DNA of 64,000 nt from assembly GCA_000149265.1 (NCBI GenBank), contig CH002478.1:153591-217590 (forward strand), written 5' to 3'. Within the stretch, counting starts at the first letter, position 1. The number at the start of each line of letters is the position of its first letter. The position numbers were made by a program, and so were the translations under genes. The notes under the pieces are model-generated. The model did no database searches, was not told the origin of the DNA, and worked only from the letters and a program-made list of their open reading frames with translations. The stretch is from Ciona savignyi. Lineage: Eukaryota > Chordata > Ascidiacea > Phlebobranchia > Cionidae. Shown in pieces: positions 11,656 through 23,991 of this stretch.

Positions 11656-14600
11656 ATGTACAGAATGTTGAGAAGACGTATTGTTAAGAGAGGCTTGGAA
11701 CTGATTGGGGCAGTTGCTGTGGTTTATTTAATGTTGGAAATATTGGAATCTCACACCATGGACCCGAACGAAAGAACAAGGGTAAATAAATTGTTTTGTA
11801 TGAGCAGTACAAAGGCAAAACCTAAAGCGTATTTTATGCGCGGGCATTGGGTTTGTTCTTTCGTTTAAAACTGCAAGTTTTATTGTTTTTTTTATTTGTA
11901 CTAAAATCTCGTCGGCTGTATAAAGGATATTCGCTGTAGGCTATGAAAGGATATACGCTGTAGGCCATAATTTTTATCGCTACCGGTACCTGAAGTTCTC
12001 TTTAAACGCGCCAGCTTTATTTCTCAAGTAATTAAAGAACAAATGATCGCCCGAGTAAATTTTACCGACCGGTAATTTTACAAAATACCTTGGGCTACGC
12101 ACGTTTATCCGCCTACGATGGTCCGACTGCGGTTTTCGACGAGCCGATTATTGTCAATTTTGTTTATTAGCATAATAAATGGAGAAAGGAAATGTTTATT
12201 GTACATACAGAAGGGTTTATGCTTACAAATGATTTTGTGCGTAAAAACTTGTTTGTAGTGGGTTGCCAGACTGTTAAGTGTTAAATTTCGTGATGTTTCC
12301 AATTTTACTTCTAAGCTGACACGGGTCTTTCTATTTAAAAAGTAGGTTTTGTTTTAAACAATATATATGCCACGTCTAGAAAGACAATAGCAGAAAGTCC
12401 ATCAATCATTGTTATTGACAATATGCCAAACAACGCCCGACAAGTTTACCATACCAGCACAGTCCCGCCCAAACTAATCAATCTAATACGCAGAACGTGC
12501 AAGTACAACTACCCCAAGGGGGTGGGTCACAAGATGTCGCTGTCCCGCTTGATCAAATGCAACAGCTTCAGGAACAGGTAGATATTACTTTATAGTAACA
12601 ACTTGTAATCAACATATTCCATTGGATCTAAAAAATATAACTTTTCCGCGATGATTTATTAATTTTCATCTTACAAATAAATGACCTGTATAATATTATC
12701 CCATGCATATATATATTGTAAATATTTTATTTGGCGAGTGTTTTCTTTATACATATTTAACAGCTTCATCAAGTCCAGCGAGAGCAAGAATTGCAAAAAT
12801 CCAAGTTAGATGTTCCACCGGCGCCTCAAGAGTCAATACAACAACCAGTAAGTTTTAACAATGTCTGCAAATTTTATTTGGGTGAATTTGACAATTATAT
12901 TCTCGCGGTAAAACTCCGCTGTCGGGGGCTCGTCAGCACAAAGGTAAAAATTACGGATGCAGCAGCTAGCGTGTTTATTGTATATGGACAGGACAATTGA
13001 CAGACGTTGCTTGGGCCAAGTACATTATTATGCAATTCGACTGCCGAAACGTGATGTCATGTTAAGTTATGTACGGAGACGTCTCGTTCCGATATGATTC
13101 TTTCAGAGAATTGTCGTTTTTCCGACAAAGCGTCTTAGTCAAAAATTCGATAGCTAAAGGCATTTACTGGCACGCGAGCAATGTAAACAGATAAGCCGAT
13201 TTGCCACATATAGGCCGTGTCTAATATATACGTCATTTGCAGCAAGATACGGGCCATTGCTTGGAATTGTAATTAACATTCACCAATACTGGCCTGTTTT
13301 ACTTGGAAGTTAAAAACCCGATCATATAGAACATCGTGCAATATCTGCAGTATTTCGACGGTGGGCGCGAGATAATCTGACGACTGCCGTTCACGGGGAT
13401 AAAACATGAACCCCTGGTTATACTATTGGTTTCCAATGTTAGCATTCCTGTTTATGAATGTTGTGATTTCCTCTTCTATATCCAAACAGACGAAAAATGT
13501 AAAGAGTAGTCAAGTCCACCTTAAAAACATAGGCTACTTGGGTTAAATTATGTATTTTACATTTTTTTCCAGGCAGCAGTTGTTCCAGCAGCTCCAAACA
13601 GACAACAAGCAAATGAACCAAATTCTGTTGTAATTAAACCTAATCCACCCCAGCAAAAACCCAAAAGTAAGGATCCATAAATTGCTTTGCAGTTTTAAAA
13701 TAATATGAAAATACGATTTACGTTCAATAAGATGGGCGCAATTTCTTTTAGCTGTACCCTACCTTCATTGTTATTTTAGCGGTGTACCGGCGAAAATATG
13801 TTTCTGCTGCACCACGTATTATACTATTTACTACAGAACGTTTATTTACACACAAACAAGTTTCCGTTTCCACGTTTTGTTATCACGAAGTTTTATGGGT
13901 GTCGCTAACATACGAGATTTTTGTATATAGTTGGCGGTTGGTTACGTCATTCAGATAGACCCACAGCCGAAAGAGGTCGTAATCCAATTAAACTTTCGTA
14001 TAACACGTTTTTAAATGTTAAATTCCGTCTACATTGCCTATAGTTCGGTTTGAAATTAATTTTACCAAACGAGTTCTACCAAAACGGAAGGCAAGTGTGC
14101 ATACACAACACACTACAGTAGCTCCGGTAACGGTGGGTGCGGGTTGATCGGACTCTTGCCGCCTTGGTTTTCCCATTTATGGAGATATACATGAATATCC
14201 TATCTTTTTTGTTCTGCACTTGCACCAAACTATAGCAAGTTAAATGTATCCATCTGTAAATAGGCACCCACATAAACTCGACATGTTTTGTCATACACAC
14301 AGATGAAGGCAATGATAAGAAATCTTCACCAAACAGACCAAATGCTGCATTGAAACCACTTTCAGGGAAAGGATCACCTGATCTGGGTGTCAGCACCAAC
14401 TTTGAGAAACAGAAAATTGTAAGTTAGAATATTCATTATATTTCTGTCATAAAATATCATCCGAATTTAGTGATCGGATTGATCAAGCTTTAATATTGGT
14501 CCATTTTTCCCACTTTTCCCACTTATGTGGCAAGGATTTCCTATTATTCAAAACAACTGTACCTTTCAGCCCCAGCCCAAGCTACATTCAAAGGGCTATG

Positions 14601-17600
14601 TTCTTCCAATGTTGTACTTCGACATGGGTCCAAACAACTTGTTTAGGTTGTTCCGACAAGGTGTGGTGTCTGCATATGAGATGGGAAGAACCGTGGTTGT
14701 TCCAGTGTTCCACAGGTAAGTGAAATTGAAATCTAAACAGACAGTTGGTTATTTTTGGCATAAAAATAAATTGATTGCAAATATAAAAAACATATCATAT
14801 TTTATTATTTAATTACATGTTGTTTTGGGCTAGTTAATAACAGACTTTTACAAAATGACAAATTAAACAATGTTATATTGATTATGTTATTAAACATGCT
14901 GCAAATACTAGGCATCCTAGAATGGGGGATGATGCAACAAATCCGTTTGTTCTTCCAATCTTTGACACCAATTACACAGTTGACTTGGTATGGCCGCCCA
15001 GTGAGACGCTAGACTTTGGCGCTCTTAAGAAGGTAAGATTTCCTGGGAAGCATTTAAAAGTAAAATAGCAAAACACAAGTGAATTTTGTTTTAAAGAAAT
15101 TTTAGTTATTTTTCTAACACGGTGATGTTAACACAACAATATATCACATTAACAACATTATTTGGGTTTAGCGGCCACATCTAATTTTACCGAATGTTAA
15201 TAATTTATTGCTTGTTTTTAGACGTGTTCTAACAACTGTTGTTTTGCCATTTTTGACCATTTTCCAATTTTTTTTAATAGTTCTGATTTATGTTTTCATT
15301 GTGAAAACAAAAAATAAACTAAACTAACCAAAACATTAAGCCAGTATATGTTACTTATTGCATTCCAGGCGGTTTAAACAAGTAACATGTTTTAATATTT
15401 CATATTAAAACTTTCTATAAATCCATTTATATCTGGATGAAGTAGAAAGGTGATCAGAGTAAAGATCAAATCAAGTATTTGTGGTCCTGACCTTTGTGCC
15501 TATTCCATCATACAACATGGCCCATTTTGACCCAAGTTTTAGCACAGTACTTTTTTTCGATCAGTTAAAATTGCAATTTTAATTAGTTACCCGTCACCTT
15601 AATTTTTTGTGCAGACACTGAATGCTATTTCAATGAAAGATTTTAAGAAGGAGTGTAAGGGCAGATTGGACGTCGTCGTTCAATGTGGTCAAGTGGATCA
15701 GAAGAGAATGGATGGGATCAGGCATTTTCAACGAGCTGCAGATATGAAGGTATTTATGACATTTAGCCTTGAGCTCTTTTTTTTCGTCATATAGCAATGT
15801 CCTTTATATGTGTCGCTTTAATTCTAAATATCAATTGAGACTGTATATTATGTGAAGTAATTCACTGCGCACTAATTAGGTCAAATTCTTTTGAACTTAA
15901 TGTACCTAGGAGTTATGAGCTAATGATCATTTAAATGCATTTTCCCACACACATCCTAACACAATCATGAAATACCAAATCATTTTAACAATTATTTAAC
16001 CTAATATGTATAACGTGTCTTGTGATGTATATAAATAAAGCCACGCATCTCCACAAATAATGATAAAGCTTACATTACACACCTCTCAATTATGTAATAT
16101 GAACCATAGAAATTTCATCTGATGTGGATGCAGTGTAATCTGTCACATCTTAAGCCGGATTTCGATAAATTTTGAGTTTAAACCAGACAATAATTGAACT
16201 GTGAAAAAGAAACAATTATTATGTGCACTGAAAATGAAACTCATCGTACTATTTTTCCAATCTCGGTGCCTGCTGCTGCATATAGATTGTGATAGAAAAC
16301 ATAATATTCGAAAATAATCTGATTAAAAACATGTAAAATATTAGTTACAAATCTGAACTAACTTTATTTTCTGGTATGCATTGAACCATAAAAACAATTC
16401 ATAATTACTTATGGTGTACGTAGAAGATGAAATTATATATTGTGTGTAAAGAATGTATTTCATAACCTCATATGAGAGATTGGTATCATACGTATGTAGT
16501 AATTACTAAATGAAGTGCGTAGTCTGAAAGAGAAAAAAATGTGAAATTGGCGCATACCGTATGACATGATTATTATAAGTTTATTTTTGTGACGCATCAA
16601 CCATCTATCTAATAATTTTATATCCTGAATAAACAGGTGAAAGATAATAATTAGGAACAGAAATAGATGAAAGTGTCATCAAGTATCTTCGCTTTTGGAA
16701 AAATATGTAATAAAGCATTTATTCCTGTCTGTGTTTAATGTTATATAAAGAAGAGGAAATAATAAAAAATAATATACATTTAAATTATTATCATGAATGA
16801 GTAAAATTTGCATGTCAAACAACCTTTCTTGTGGATGTAACTTGTGATTTTTTCATGTTTAACAATGGTTCTTATGATCATTTTATACTAGGTAATGAGA
16901 GAAATTCAAATTTCAAACTATGAAGAACTTGTGCCCAACGATCTGTCAGCAGGGCGTATAGGACCAGATGAATTTAAATGCATGGGGTTAATATATGGAA
17001 AGAAATGTCTACCTAGCCAAGATAGGTGGTTGGCCACTTACTCAAGAATTGCGAAGTCTCTTTGGAGGTATGTTGATGACAATGTTGGATGTCGGAAACC
17101 GGAAGGTTGTAGGTTCGAGGGCCTGTGCATATTCCAACTGTGTGGACTTGTGTCCTTGACAAATGCACATTACAGATGTTGCTTCAATCTAGTGGAATAA
17201 CAGCATTATGAAACATAGTATACCTATTATACGTAAGCTAAAACATATGCATCTTATAATGTGCTACGATATTTATTACAAACATGATTATATACAAAAT
17301 AATAGGGCAAATGAATTTGTCTTTAATATCTTGTGGTAAGGAAAAACAGCTTAAACAGATTGCTTACAAGGTTCAATTTACACTATGGGATACTTGTTTT
17401 TAATAATATTGGTGAACAACTTGTGCCTACAGTGCGTTTTGTCAGATCTTACGTTTGGACAAAATTTTACTTCTTGCTTGAGTTGTTTCTATCCTAACAA
17501 ATTTTACATGTAATTTGTGTTATCATACAGGCCACTACCGGTGCGCAAGTTTGCCATTACTTTTATGGAGGAAGTTATGAATAATAAGCCTTTCATGGCT

Positions 17601-20600
17601 GTACATTGGAGATATGAATCTGACTGGCTTGACATGTAAGTTCACGGACATTCATTTTTATAAGGGCAATCTACCTGTTCTTTTAAATACTGCCTGCTTT
17701 AATGTATATTTATGTGACATCTAGATAAACGATGTGTTTAACATATTGGTTGATTTTTTTAGATGACTTCACATATTTATAAAAATAAAACTTCAAAAAA
17801 GTGTACCATATGTCTCTTTATTAAAAAAAACATTGTCTAGATAAAGCCGTACGCATTGCATAATTTTATTAATAAATAGAAAATTATATTTTATTAAAAA
17901 CAGTTTATACTTATTTTCTTTTTTACCAAGTTTATTTGAATTAGTAAACAAGCCATAAAATGTAACTAAAGGGGAAACATATATGAGGGGTTGGCATATA
18001 AGTGTATCCATATATGTATGTTATTTACTTAGTATATTTGATCTACATACCAGGTGCAAGCCGAGTCGTCCAAAGGGAGCGAGAGAAAGGAACAAGGAAA
18101 TATGCAAGATCACCACAGGATTGGATAATGATGAAAGCCTTCGGAGTTCATTCATTCAAGCTATCAAGGACAAAATGGCAGATTATAATTTGAAAGTCAT
18201 CTATCTTGCAAGTCCCCCTAATGTAAGGCCATCCAAAGTAGAAATTGTCCTAAAAGACAAACTTCTTTTGTCCTTATATTTGCGGCATCAGTAGCACCAT
18301 TTACCAACTCTAAGTTTACATGTACGAAGTCAGCCACTTTAATGTCACAGCTGAATCTGGTGGCCATATGGAAACTTCTACAGAGTGCACCTAACGGTTG
18401 GACAATTAAAAAAAATATTTTATCTTGTAACACTCTAACATTTTACTATTGGTTTATCCATATTTATTAAGGTAGTAAGTCCGAACCAAACGCTAGCAAG
18501 ACGATTTTAACTAGCATCGTCTGAACTAAGGGTATAAATGTATTGTACTAAAACTAAAAGTACATTGCAACCCTGAAAAAATCCGCTGGAATAACTTCTG
18601 TAACCAGACAGTAGATATAAGTTTAAACAGTACAACAGAAAAGTTGTTAAATTATTTCATGCAAGAATCATAGAACATACCCTATTCTAGGTCACCAATT
18701 TTTTCCTTTGGTATATGAACACAATAGCAATGATTTTTACAGAATGTCGAACTGATTCGTTTAATGAAAGAAAGTTTCCCCGGAAACTTCTACTACATGG
18801 ATGACGTGATGAAGTTTGCCACTAAGAAGATGGGATCATCTTTTCTCAGCAATAATTACAAAACCTCCTTTGTGGAGCAGGAAATATGCTTCAGTAAGTA
18901 CACTAGAAGAACAGAAATTGTCTAAACGTAACTCTAAATCAGCGGTTCTCAAACTTTTTTTAAAAAATTACTCAACGGTCCCTAGCAACTTTTTAAATGA
19001 CTCACAGTCCCCCTGAAAAATAGGAAAGTAAAACGAAAAATTTAGCAACGTTAAAATTCTAAAACAAAACACATTAACCCGGATGCATGGCTTAAGGAAA
19101 AACGAGACGCCTCTAAACTTGACATTTTTTTAAATGTTTACTCCTACTATAATAGGAGTTGTACTATTTTCTACTATAGTAGAAGTTCTGCAGTCTCAGA
19201 TAGGCTTGTTGGTACTTTTAAATTGCACTAATGTGACATCAAATAGCTTCTTGTGATGTCATAAATGCCTATGTAGCCTGTAAGCTTTCAGGACAAATTG
19301 TATTTGTTAAGTTGATTGGAAGAAAAGTTGCGTGGAAACTTAATTTCACACAATTTTTTTTCTTCAGTAGCGTCGTTTTAATTTTTTGGAAGGTGCTTCG
19401 CGGTCCCAGAAAATTGTTTCGCGGACCCAAAAAGACCGCGGACCACAGTTTGAGAACCGCTGCTCTAAATTAAAATTTGTCCCTCAATCAAGGGCCAAAA
19501 CATACAATTAAGCTGCACAGGGATTTGCAATTACATTTGTTTTACTGAAACATCATATTATTATTGTGTCCAGTAAATTCGAATGGGCGTTACGTAAGTG
19601 CTATTTAGACAATGTCTATTTTATAATGGCCCTTTTTCTACTATCTCCAGATGTAAACAAAATGACATAGTAAATGTTTTTATACCATATTCAAAATTTT
19701 AAAATAGAATCAGCCACCGGATGGTTGACAAGCTCTCTGATAAGGATGTCCATTATTTACAAACTTCATATTGCGTATACAAGTATCTATTAAACATATC
19801 GTTGGTCAAGAAGGATCCTCAGTATGCCTCAACAGCCCAGAGGGTGAACTTGACTAAATTTGCATTTCCTAACCTCTTTTAAATCTAAAGATTTGCTTTA
19901 ATAATTACTTTAATGTACGATTCTTCAACCACCTTCCTCGCTTTCACTGTATTGATATTCACATCTTGGATCCTTTTTTTAGGGTCAGCATTTTATCTCG
20001 GATCCGCCCTGTCATCATGGACACAAACCATTCTCACTGACCGACTGGCAAGGAATATAAAAAGACATGACAGTGTGTTATCTGTAATTGGCAAAGGTAA
20101 ATATAATCTTTGGGCACTTGGTATTATGCCAGGTTCAGACATTTTTTCAGTCTTGCATATCCCCACCGCGGGGAATAAACCTGCTTATCTTTTGTTGAAA
20201 TAGTTATTTTAGTTCTTTATCTAATATTTATTTATTGATTTTATACTTCAAATATGTCAATAGTGCAATTGCTGTAGCCAGTATTGTTTAAAATAGTCAG
20301 ACATAACCTTTCAAAAACCAAGTACACAGCTCTAAATTAAGAAGTAACTGTGATATACATTTTTAATTCGTCAGCACAAATCATGCTGCAACCATAACAA
20401 CAGTGTTATCAGGTTATAATTTGTAGCAATCAAACTATATATAAATGTTAATGTTCTCTGGGTCACACCCTACAATGTACAAATTCATTTACCTAACTTA
20501 TCATTTGGTATTTATAATCTGTTGAAACTTAAATCAACCTGGTATATATCAAAAAATATCATATACAAGTGTGACTTATAATGGCCTGTAATAAACAACA

Positions 20601-20995
20601 CACTGCTAAAAACCTTATTATTTATCATACTGCATAGAATTAAATTCTAAATCTAAATTATTTCAACCGTGTTGAATTATACAAATAGTAGTATCGATTA
20701 AAAATAAAGAAAAATAAACACTAACGTGTTTATGGTTTAATTTGCTATATTAAGGAAATTTTGATCTGATTTGTAACTAGTGTCAACTAAAAAAAACATT
20801 GTTTAATCTTAAATAACCAAATCTGTCAATTTTACTTAAACTAGCCAGACTTCTTACATCAGTATTTTCTTATTTAACTTTTATTGATAAATGTTTGTGA
20901 CAACTTCAGGAGCAGCTGGGTTCCCAGAGCTGGTGTTTCAATTTCTTGAGGGCAATTTTAACTTTGGTGGCATGAGACCTGGAAAAAAAGTATAG
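11656..20995 (+). CDS. O-fucosyltransferase family type II membrane protein (14 exons, about 580 aa)
   Basis: Exons in phase: 11656-11781, 12458-12577, 12764-12847, 13573-13666, 14303-14418, 14570-14715, 14912-15032, 15615-15749, 16892-17067, 17531-17635, 18054-18222, 18743-18893, 19983-20096 and 20910-20995 (1,743 bp, 580 aa). The N terminus is a short basic cytosolic tail (MYRMLRRRIVKR) and a hydrophobic anchor at about 12-30, the layout of a Golgi/ER type II glycosyltransferase. A Gln/Pro-rich stem follows (to about 180). From about 181 the sequence fits the GDP-fucose O-fucosyltransferase fold: MGPNNLFRLF near 200, HWRYESDW near 398-405 (compare the family's H-x-R-x-E motif) and SAFYLGSALSSW near 516, the Ser-rich motif close to the sugar-nucleotide site. 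The expected role is fucose transfer from GDP-fucose in the secretory pathway; acceptor and subfamily are uncertain. The exon 2 acceptor (ACCATACCAG) is weak. Introns contain SINE relics and a hAT MITE. Confidence 0.75.
12898..13420 (+). repeat. worn tRNA-derived SINE relic(s) in an O-FucT intron
   Basis: Contains a degraded form of the SINE central motif (TTGCTTGGGCCAAGTACATT near 13000). A 3' module near 13360-13410 (GCGAGATAATCTGACGACTG, then CGGGGATAAAACATGAA) parallels GCGAGGATAGTCTGACGATT and CGGGGATGAACATAAA in the copy at 4432. Boundaries are approximate and there may be two nested fragments. Confidence 0.45.
14085..14205 (+). repeat. 3' fragment of the same SINE family
   Basis: CAGTAGCTCCGGTAACGG, then CGGACTCTTGCCGCC, then TTTTCCCATTTATGGAG and ATACATGAATATCCTATC correspond in order to the last third of the SINE at 4432, including the start of the TATCC tail. 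The tRNA head is missing. Confidence 0.5.
17071..17210 (+). repeat. tRNA-derived SINE fragment immediately after exon 9 of the O-FucT gene
   Basis: Carries a good box B (GGTTGTAGGTTCGAGG) and the family's central motif (GGACTTGTGTCCTTGACAAA), just downstream of the donor at 17067/17068. The box A part is eroded. Confidence 0.5.
18940..19462. mobile_element. non-autonomous hAT element (MITE), 523 bp, with perfect TIRs and TSD
   Basis: Both ends carry the 16-bp terminal inverted repeat CAGCGGTTCTCAAACT (right end AGTTTGAGAACCGCTG), a typical hAT terminus. The element is flanked by identical 8-bp target duplications, CTCTAAAT at 18932-18939 and 19463-19470, the size expected for hAT. No transposase frame is present. 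It sits in the intron between exons 12 and 13 of the O-FucT gene. Confidence 0.9.
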
Positions 20996-21167
20996 CAGGA
21001 AAAAGAAATCCGTAGAGGTCCAACTCTTGCCACACATAAAAGGGCTGAACTAGCTTCTCCATTGTTTTCAGTTTCTTAACGATCTGCAGACGTTTTACTT
21101 CCTTCTCTACTCACTCAGTAAAGATATTTATTGATTATTATCTTGTGTAATTAAATTTCAGCTGAAT

Positions 21168-21267
21168 NNNNNNNNNNNNNNNNNNNNNNNNNNNNNNNNN
21201 NNNNNNNNNNNNNNNNNNNNNNNNNNNNNNNNNNNNNNNNNNNNNNNNNNNNNNNNNNNNNNNNNNN
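21168..21267. other. assembly gap of exactly 100 N
   Basis: A run of 100 N, a conventional placeholder length, so true size is unknown. It lies between the 3' end of the O-FucT gene and a candidate minus-strand terminal exon. Confidence 0.99.
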
Positions 21268-21326
21268 TTAATAAAAAACTTATTCTCTGCTGCCACACAC
21301 TTGTTCCATGATACAACTGATGTCAT

Positions 21327-21381
21327 CTATTTTTCATTTCCATCATGGATAGCCAGTTTCTCAGCTCTCATAAACGCAGCC
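21327..21381 (-). CDS. candidate 3' terminal exon, gene unknown
   Basis: On the minus strand, a strong acceptor (TTTTTTTACTTCAG) precedes an open phase-2 reading of 17 residues (AAFMRAEKLAIHDGNEK) and a TAG stop. It could be the last exon of the PB1-domain gene upstream at 23992-25748, with one or more unrecognised exons between, or of another gene partly hidden by the gap. The other two phases stop within a few codons. Too short to assign. Confidence 0.25.
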
Positions 21382-23991
21382 CTGAAGTAAAAAAAGTGTA
21401 ATTATAAAGACATTGAAATTAGGATAAATATACATACTTATATTGCATGGCGTCACCTCTTGTTTTTTCACTATTGCATTCTTACATTTGTACATAGAAT
21501 TTAACACATCTATTTTGCATGTGCATGTCTATATAGGTAAAAATACCAGTAACACTACATTATAACTGTAACAAAGCTATAAAGGGGTATGGTTTATATC
21601 GCATTTTAATGTTTTGTACATGAATGAGACAGTTATCAACCTACTGTTACAAACTAAAATATAATTAGAAAAATACCCACATATACTGGTATGCCTAAAA
21701 ACAAAATATTTTAGTGCAAAAGACATGCTACCTAGACTTTTAATTGCATACAATTTTAATCTTTAAAGGATGTGAATTTTAATGTAATGAAAGAAGGCTG
21801 ATTCAGGCTGTCAATCAATACAATGTAATTTCTGTTAATGGGGTCCAATACGGTTATCTATTGATTAAGGCCTGAGAGGCCATGAGGGTCTTTCTAAAGG
21901 ACACGATTTTAATCCCATATAATTTGCTAATGAAAGCATATTGTCCAACTTGCTCCCTGTGGAAATTATTCAAATGTATTAACAATTTATTAACAGGGAG
22001 CACCTCTATTTAAAACTGTCAAAAGTTATCGATTAACAGCAGTACTGAAATGTGGCGCATTGACGGTGACAGATACACTGCAACGGGATAAATAAAATAG
22101 GGTAAGCAAATATTTCGAAATCAGAAATAAATGATGTGAACCACCGGTGAAACAACACTTGACTTAATGGCTTACTTAACCAAGTGTTTACACATTGCAA
22201 CAGTATGAGCAATAAACTAAAATACCTGGGCTACGGCCACACCCATATAACGTGTAACAGAAATTTAATTAAAACCATAGATTTTGCCCAAAATAATTTA
22301 TGCAGATGAACATCTTATATTATCACCAATTAACAGAAATTGTTCCTAACCACTTATATCATCAGATCATCAGCTCTGTCAATTTTAACTAAATAGATCT
22401 TAATCAAAAACCCATTTATTTTATTACATTTAAAAACTTATTCCGTATTTGCTATGTGGTTTTTTAAAGCACAACTTAGTCCAGTGGGTCACTAGCTTTT
22501 TTAAGCAAGTTTTTGGTTAAAAACCTATTTTAGATAGAACTTACTTTTTACAATATAAACAGGTATTAGTTTTATTTAATCAATGGCAACATTCTCTCTA
22601 ATAAAATTACTTTCTACAAACGGAGCTATGTCTTTAAAGTGCATGAAACCATCCCAGAGCTTGAAAATATTGATATTTGTAGTTTTTATTAATATCGGGA
22701 AGGTTGTAATAACTTTTTTCGATCAGCACAGTTGTTGTCATGAATACTTAATTTCCTTTTTTAAACAATTGGGAGACACTAAAAATACCACTGGCATAAA
22801 CAATTGATAATTGAAAACAATGCTTTAGATTTTGACTTAGCTATTTAAATGCAGTGTTCATTATCGCTCCTTTAGAATTTTGTAAATTAAGTCTCCTAAT
22901 AATTAAGAAATTTATAAATAATAAATCTTGTGGATTAATATAAAATGTGTAGAAAACAATAAATGTGTGTTTAATCTGTGGAAGTGTAAAACGAAGACAG
23001 GGATGGCTGATCGAAGCACAATAATCATGGAAATACAATCATTGCTAGAATGACATGAATAGCACAGTATGCTGATAGACTTTGGGTTTCACTGTTAAAT
23101 TTCGCTTTAAAGCAATGTTTAAATTACCACCAAAATTAGCAGCCTACAGTTTGAGAATACACAATATATACAGGTACTGGGCAAAGTGCACTGAGCATTT
23201 GTTATGACTGTATATGTGTAAAAAATAAAAATACAAACAAAGATTTTAAATCATGAGTAATCAAAACATATGTCTCACATGTTTTGCAACTAACATACAG
23301 TCAATAATGACTATAGGATTGGAAATCCATAATAACTGCCCACAACACAAGCATATGCTGTAGACTGTAGTACAGATTGGATCTTGTATAACGGTTAAAA
23401 CTTTGCAGTCTAATCCCAGCCATGGTTCGATAGCTTTGACTTTATTAGTAAACAAAACTTGTATATACCCCATACCAGATATTTTTGGTATCTAAAATTT
23501 TCAAAGCATGTCCAACAGGGTAAAATCTTAGTACAAATTTAACTTTTGGGCGGATATTGTCTATTTAACTTTGGGAGCATAGGTATATTGATTTTTTTTA
23601 AATCAGGATGGTGTAAGCACAGTATGCTACAGGTACCGGTACATCTTTAAATTTTATATTAATCATTAAATGATGTATCATATTCTCATAACTATAGGGT
23701 CAAAACATGTTGTTTTGCAGGTGTAAAAGTGACATCATTAACTTACATATGTTGTTATTGTTATATATAATGACGTTTGACGTAATACAACTTTAAATCA
23801 TAACCAGTACATATTTAATAATTATTAATTGGACCTTAGTTCACATTTGCGGTTCACAATATATTTGTAAATGTCCCAAAAATGTGGTCCCAAAAAAAGT
23901 TGTCCCAAAATGTTACTCGTAAGTTTTCGTTTTAATAAAATATATTTTGATGAACAAAACTTACTGATGCTGGTGCTGCATGTTGTAAGCA
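21382..23991. other. 2.6 kb with no convincing gene
   Basis: AT-rich DNA. Frames of 65-75 codons occur at 22583-22807 (plus), 22841-23038 (minus) and 23261-23473 (minus), but they are hydrophobic or low-complexity, with no splice support or domain. It could be an intron or 3' UTR of the PB1 gene if that gene continues past its first stop. Confidence 0.35.
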
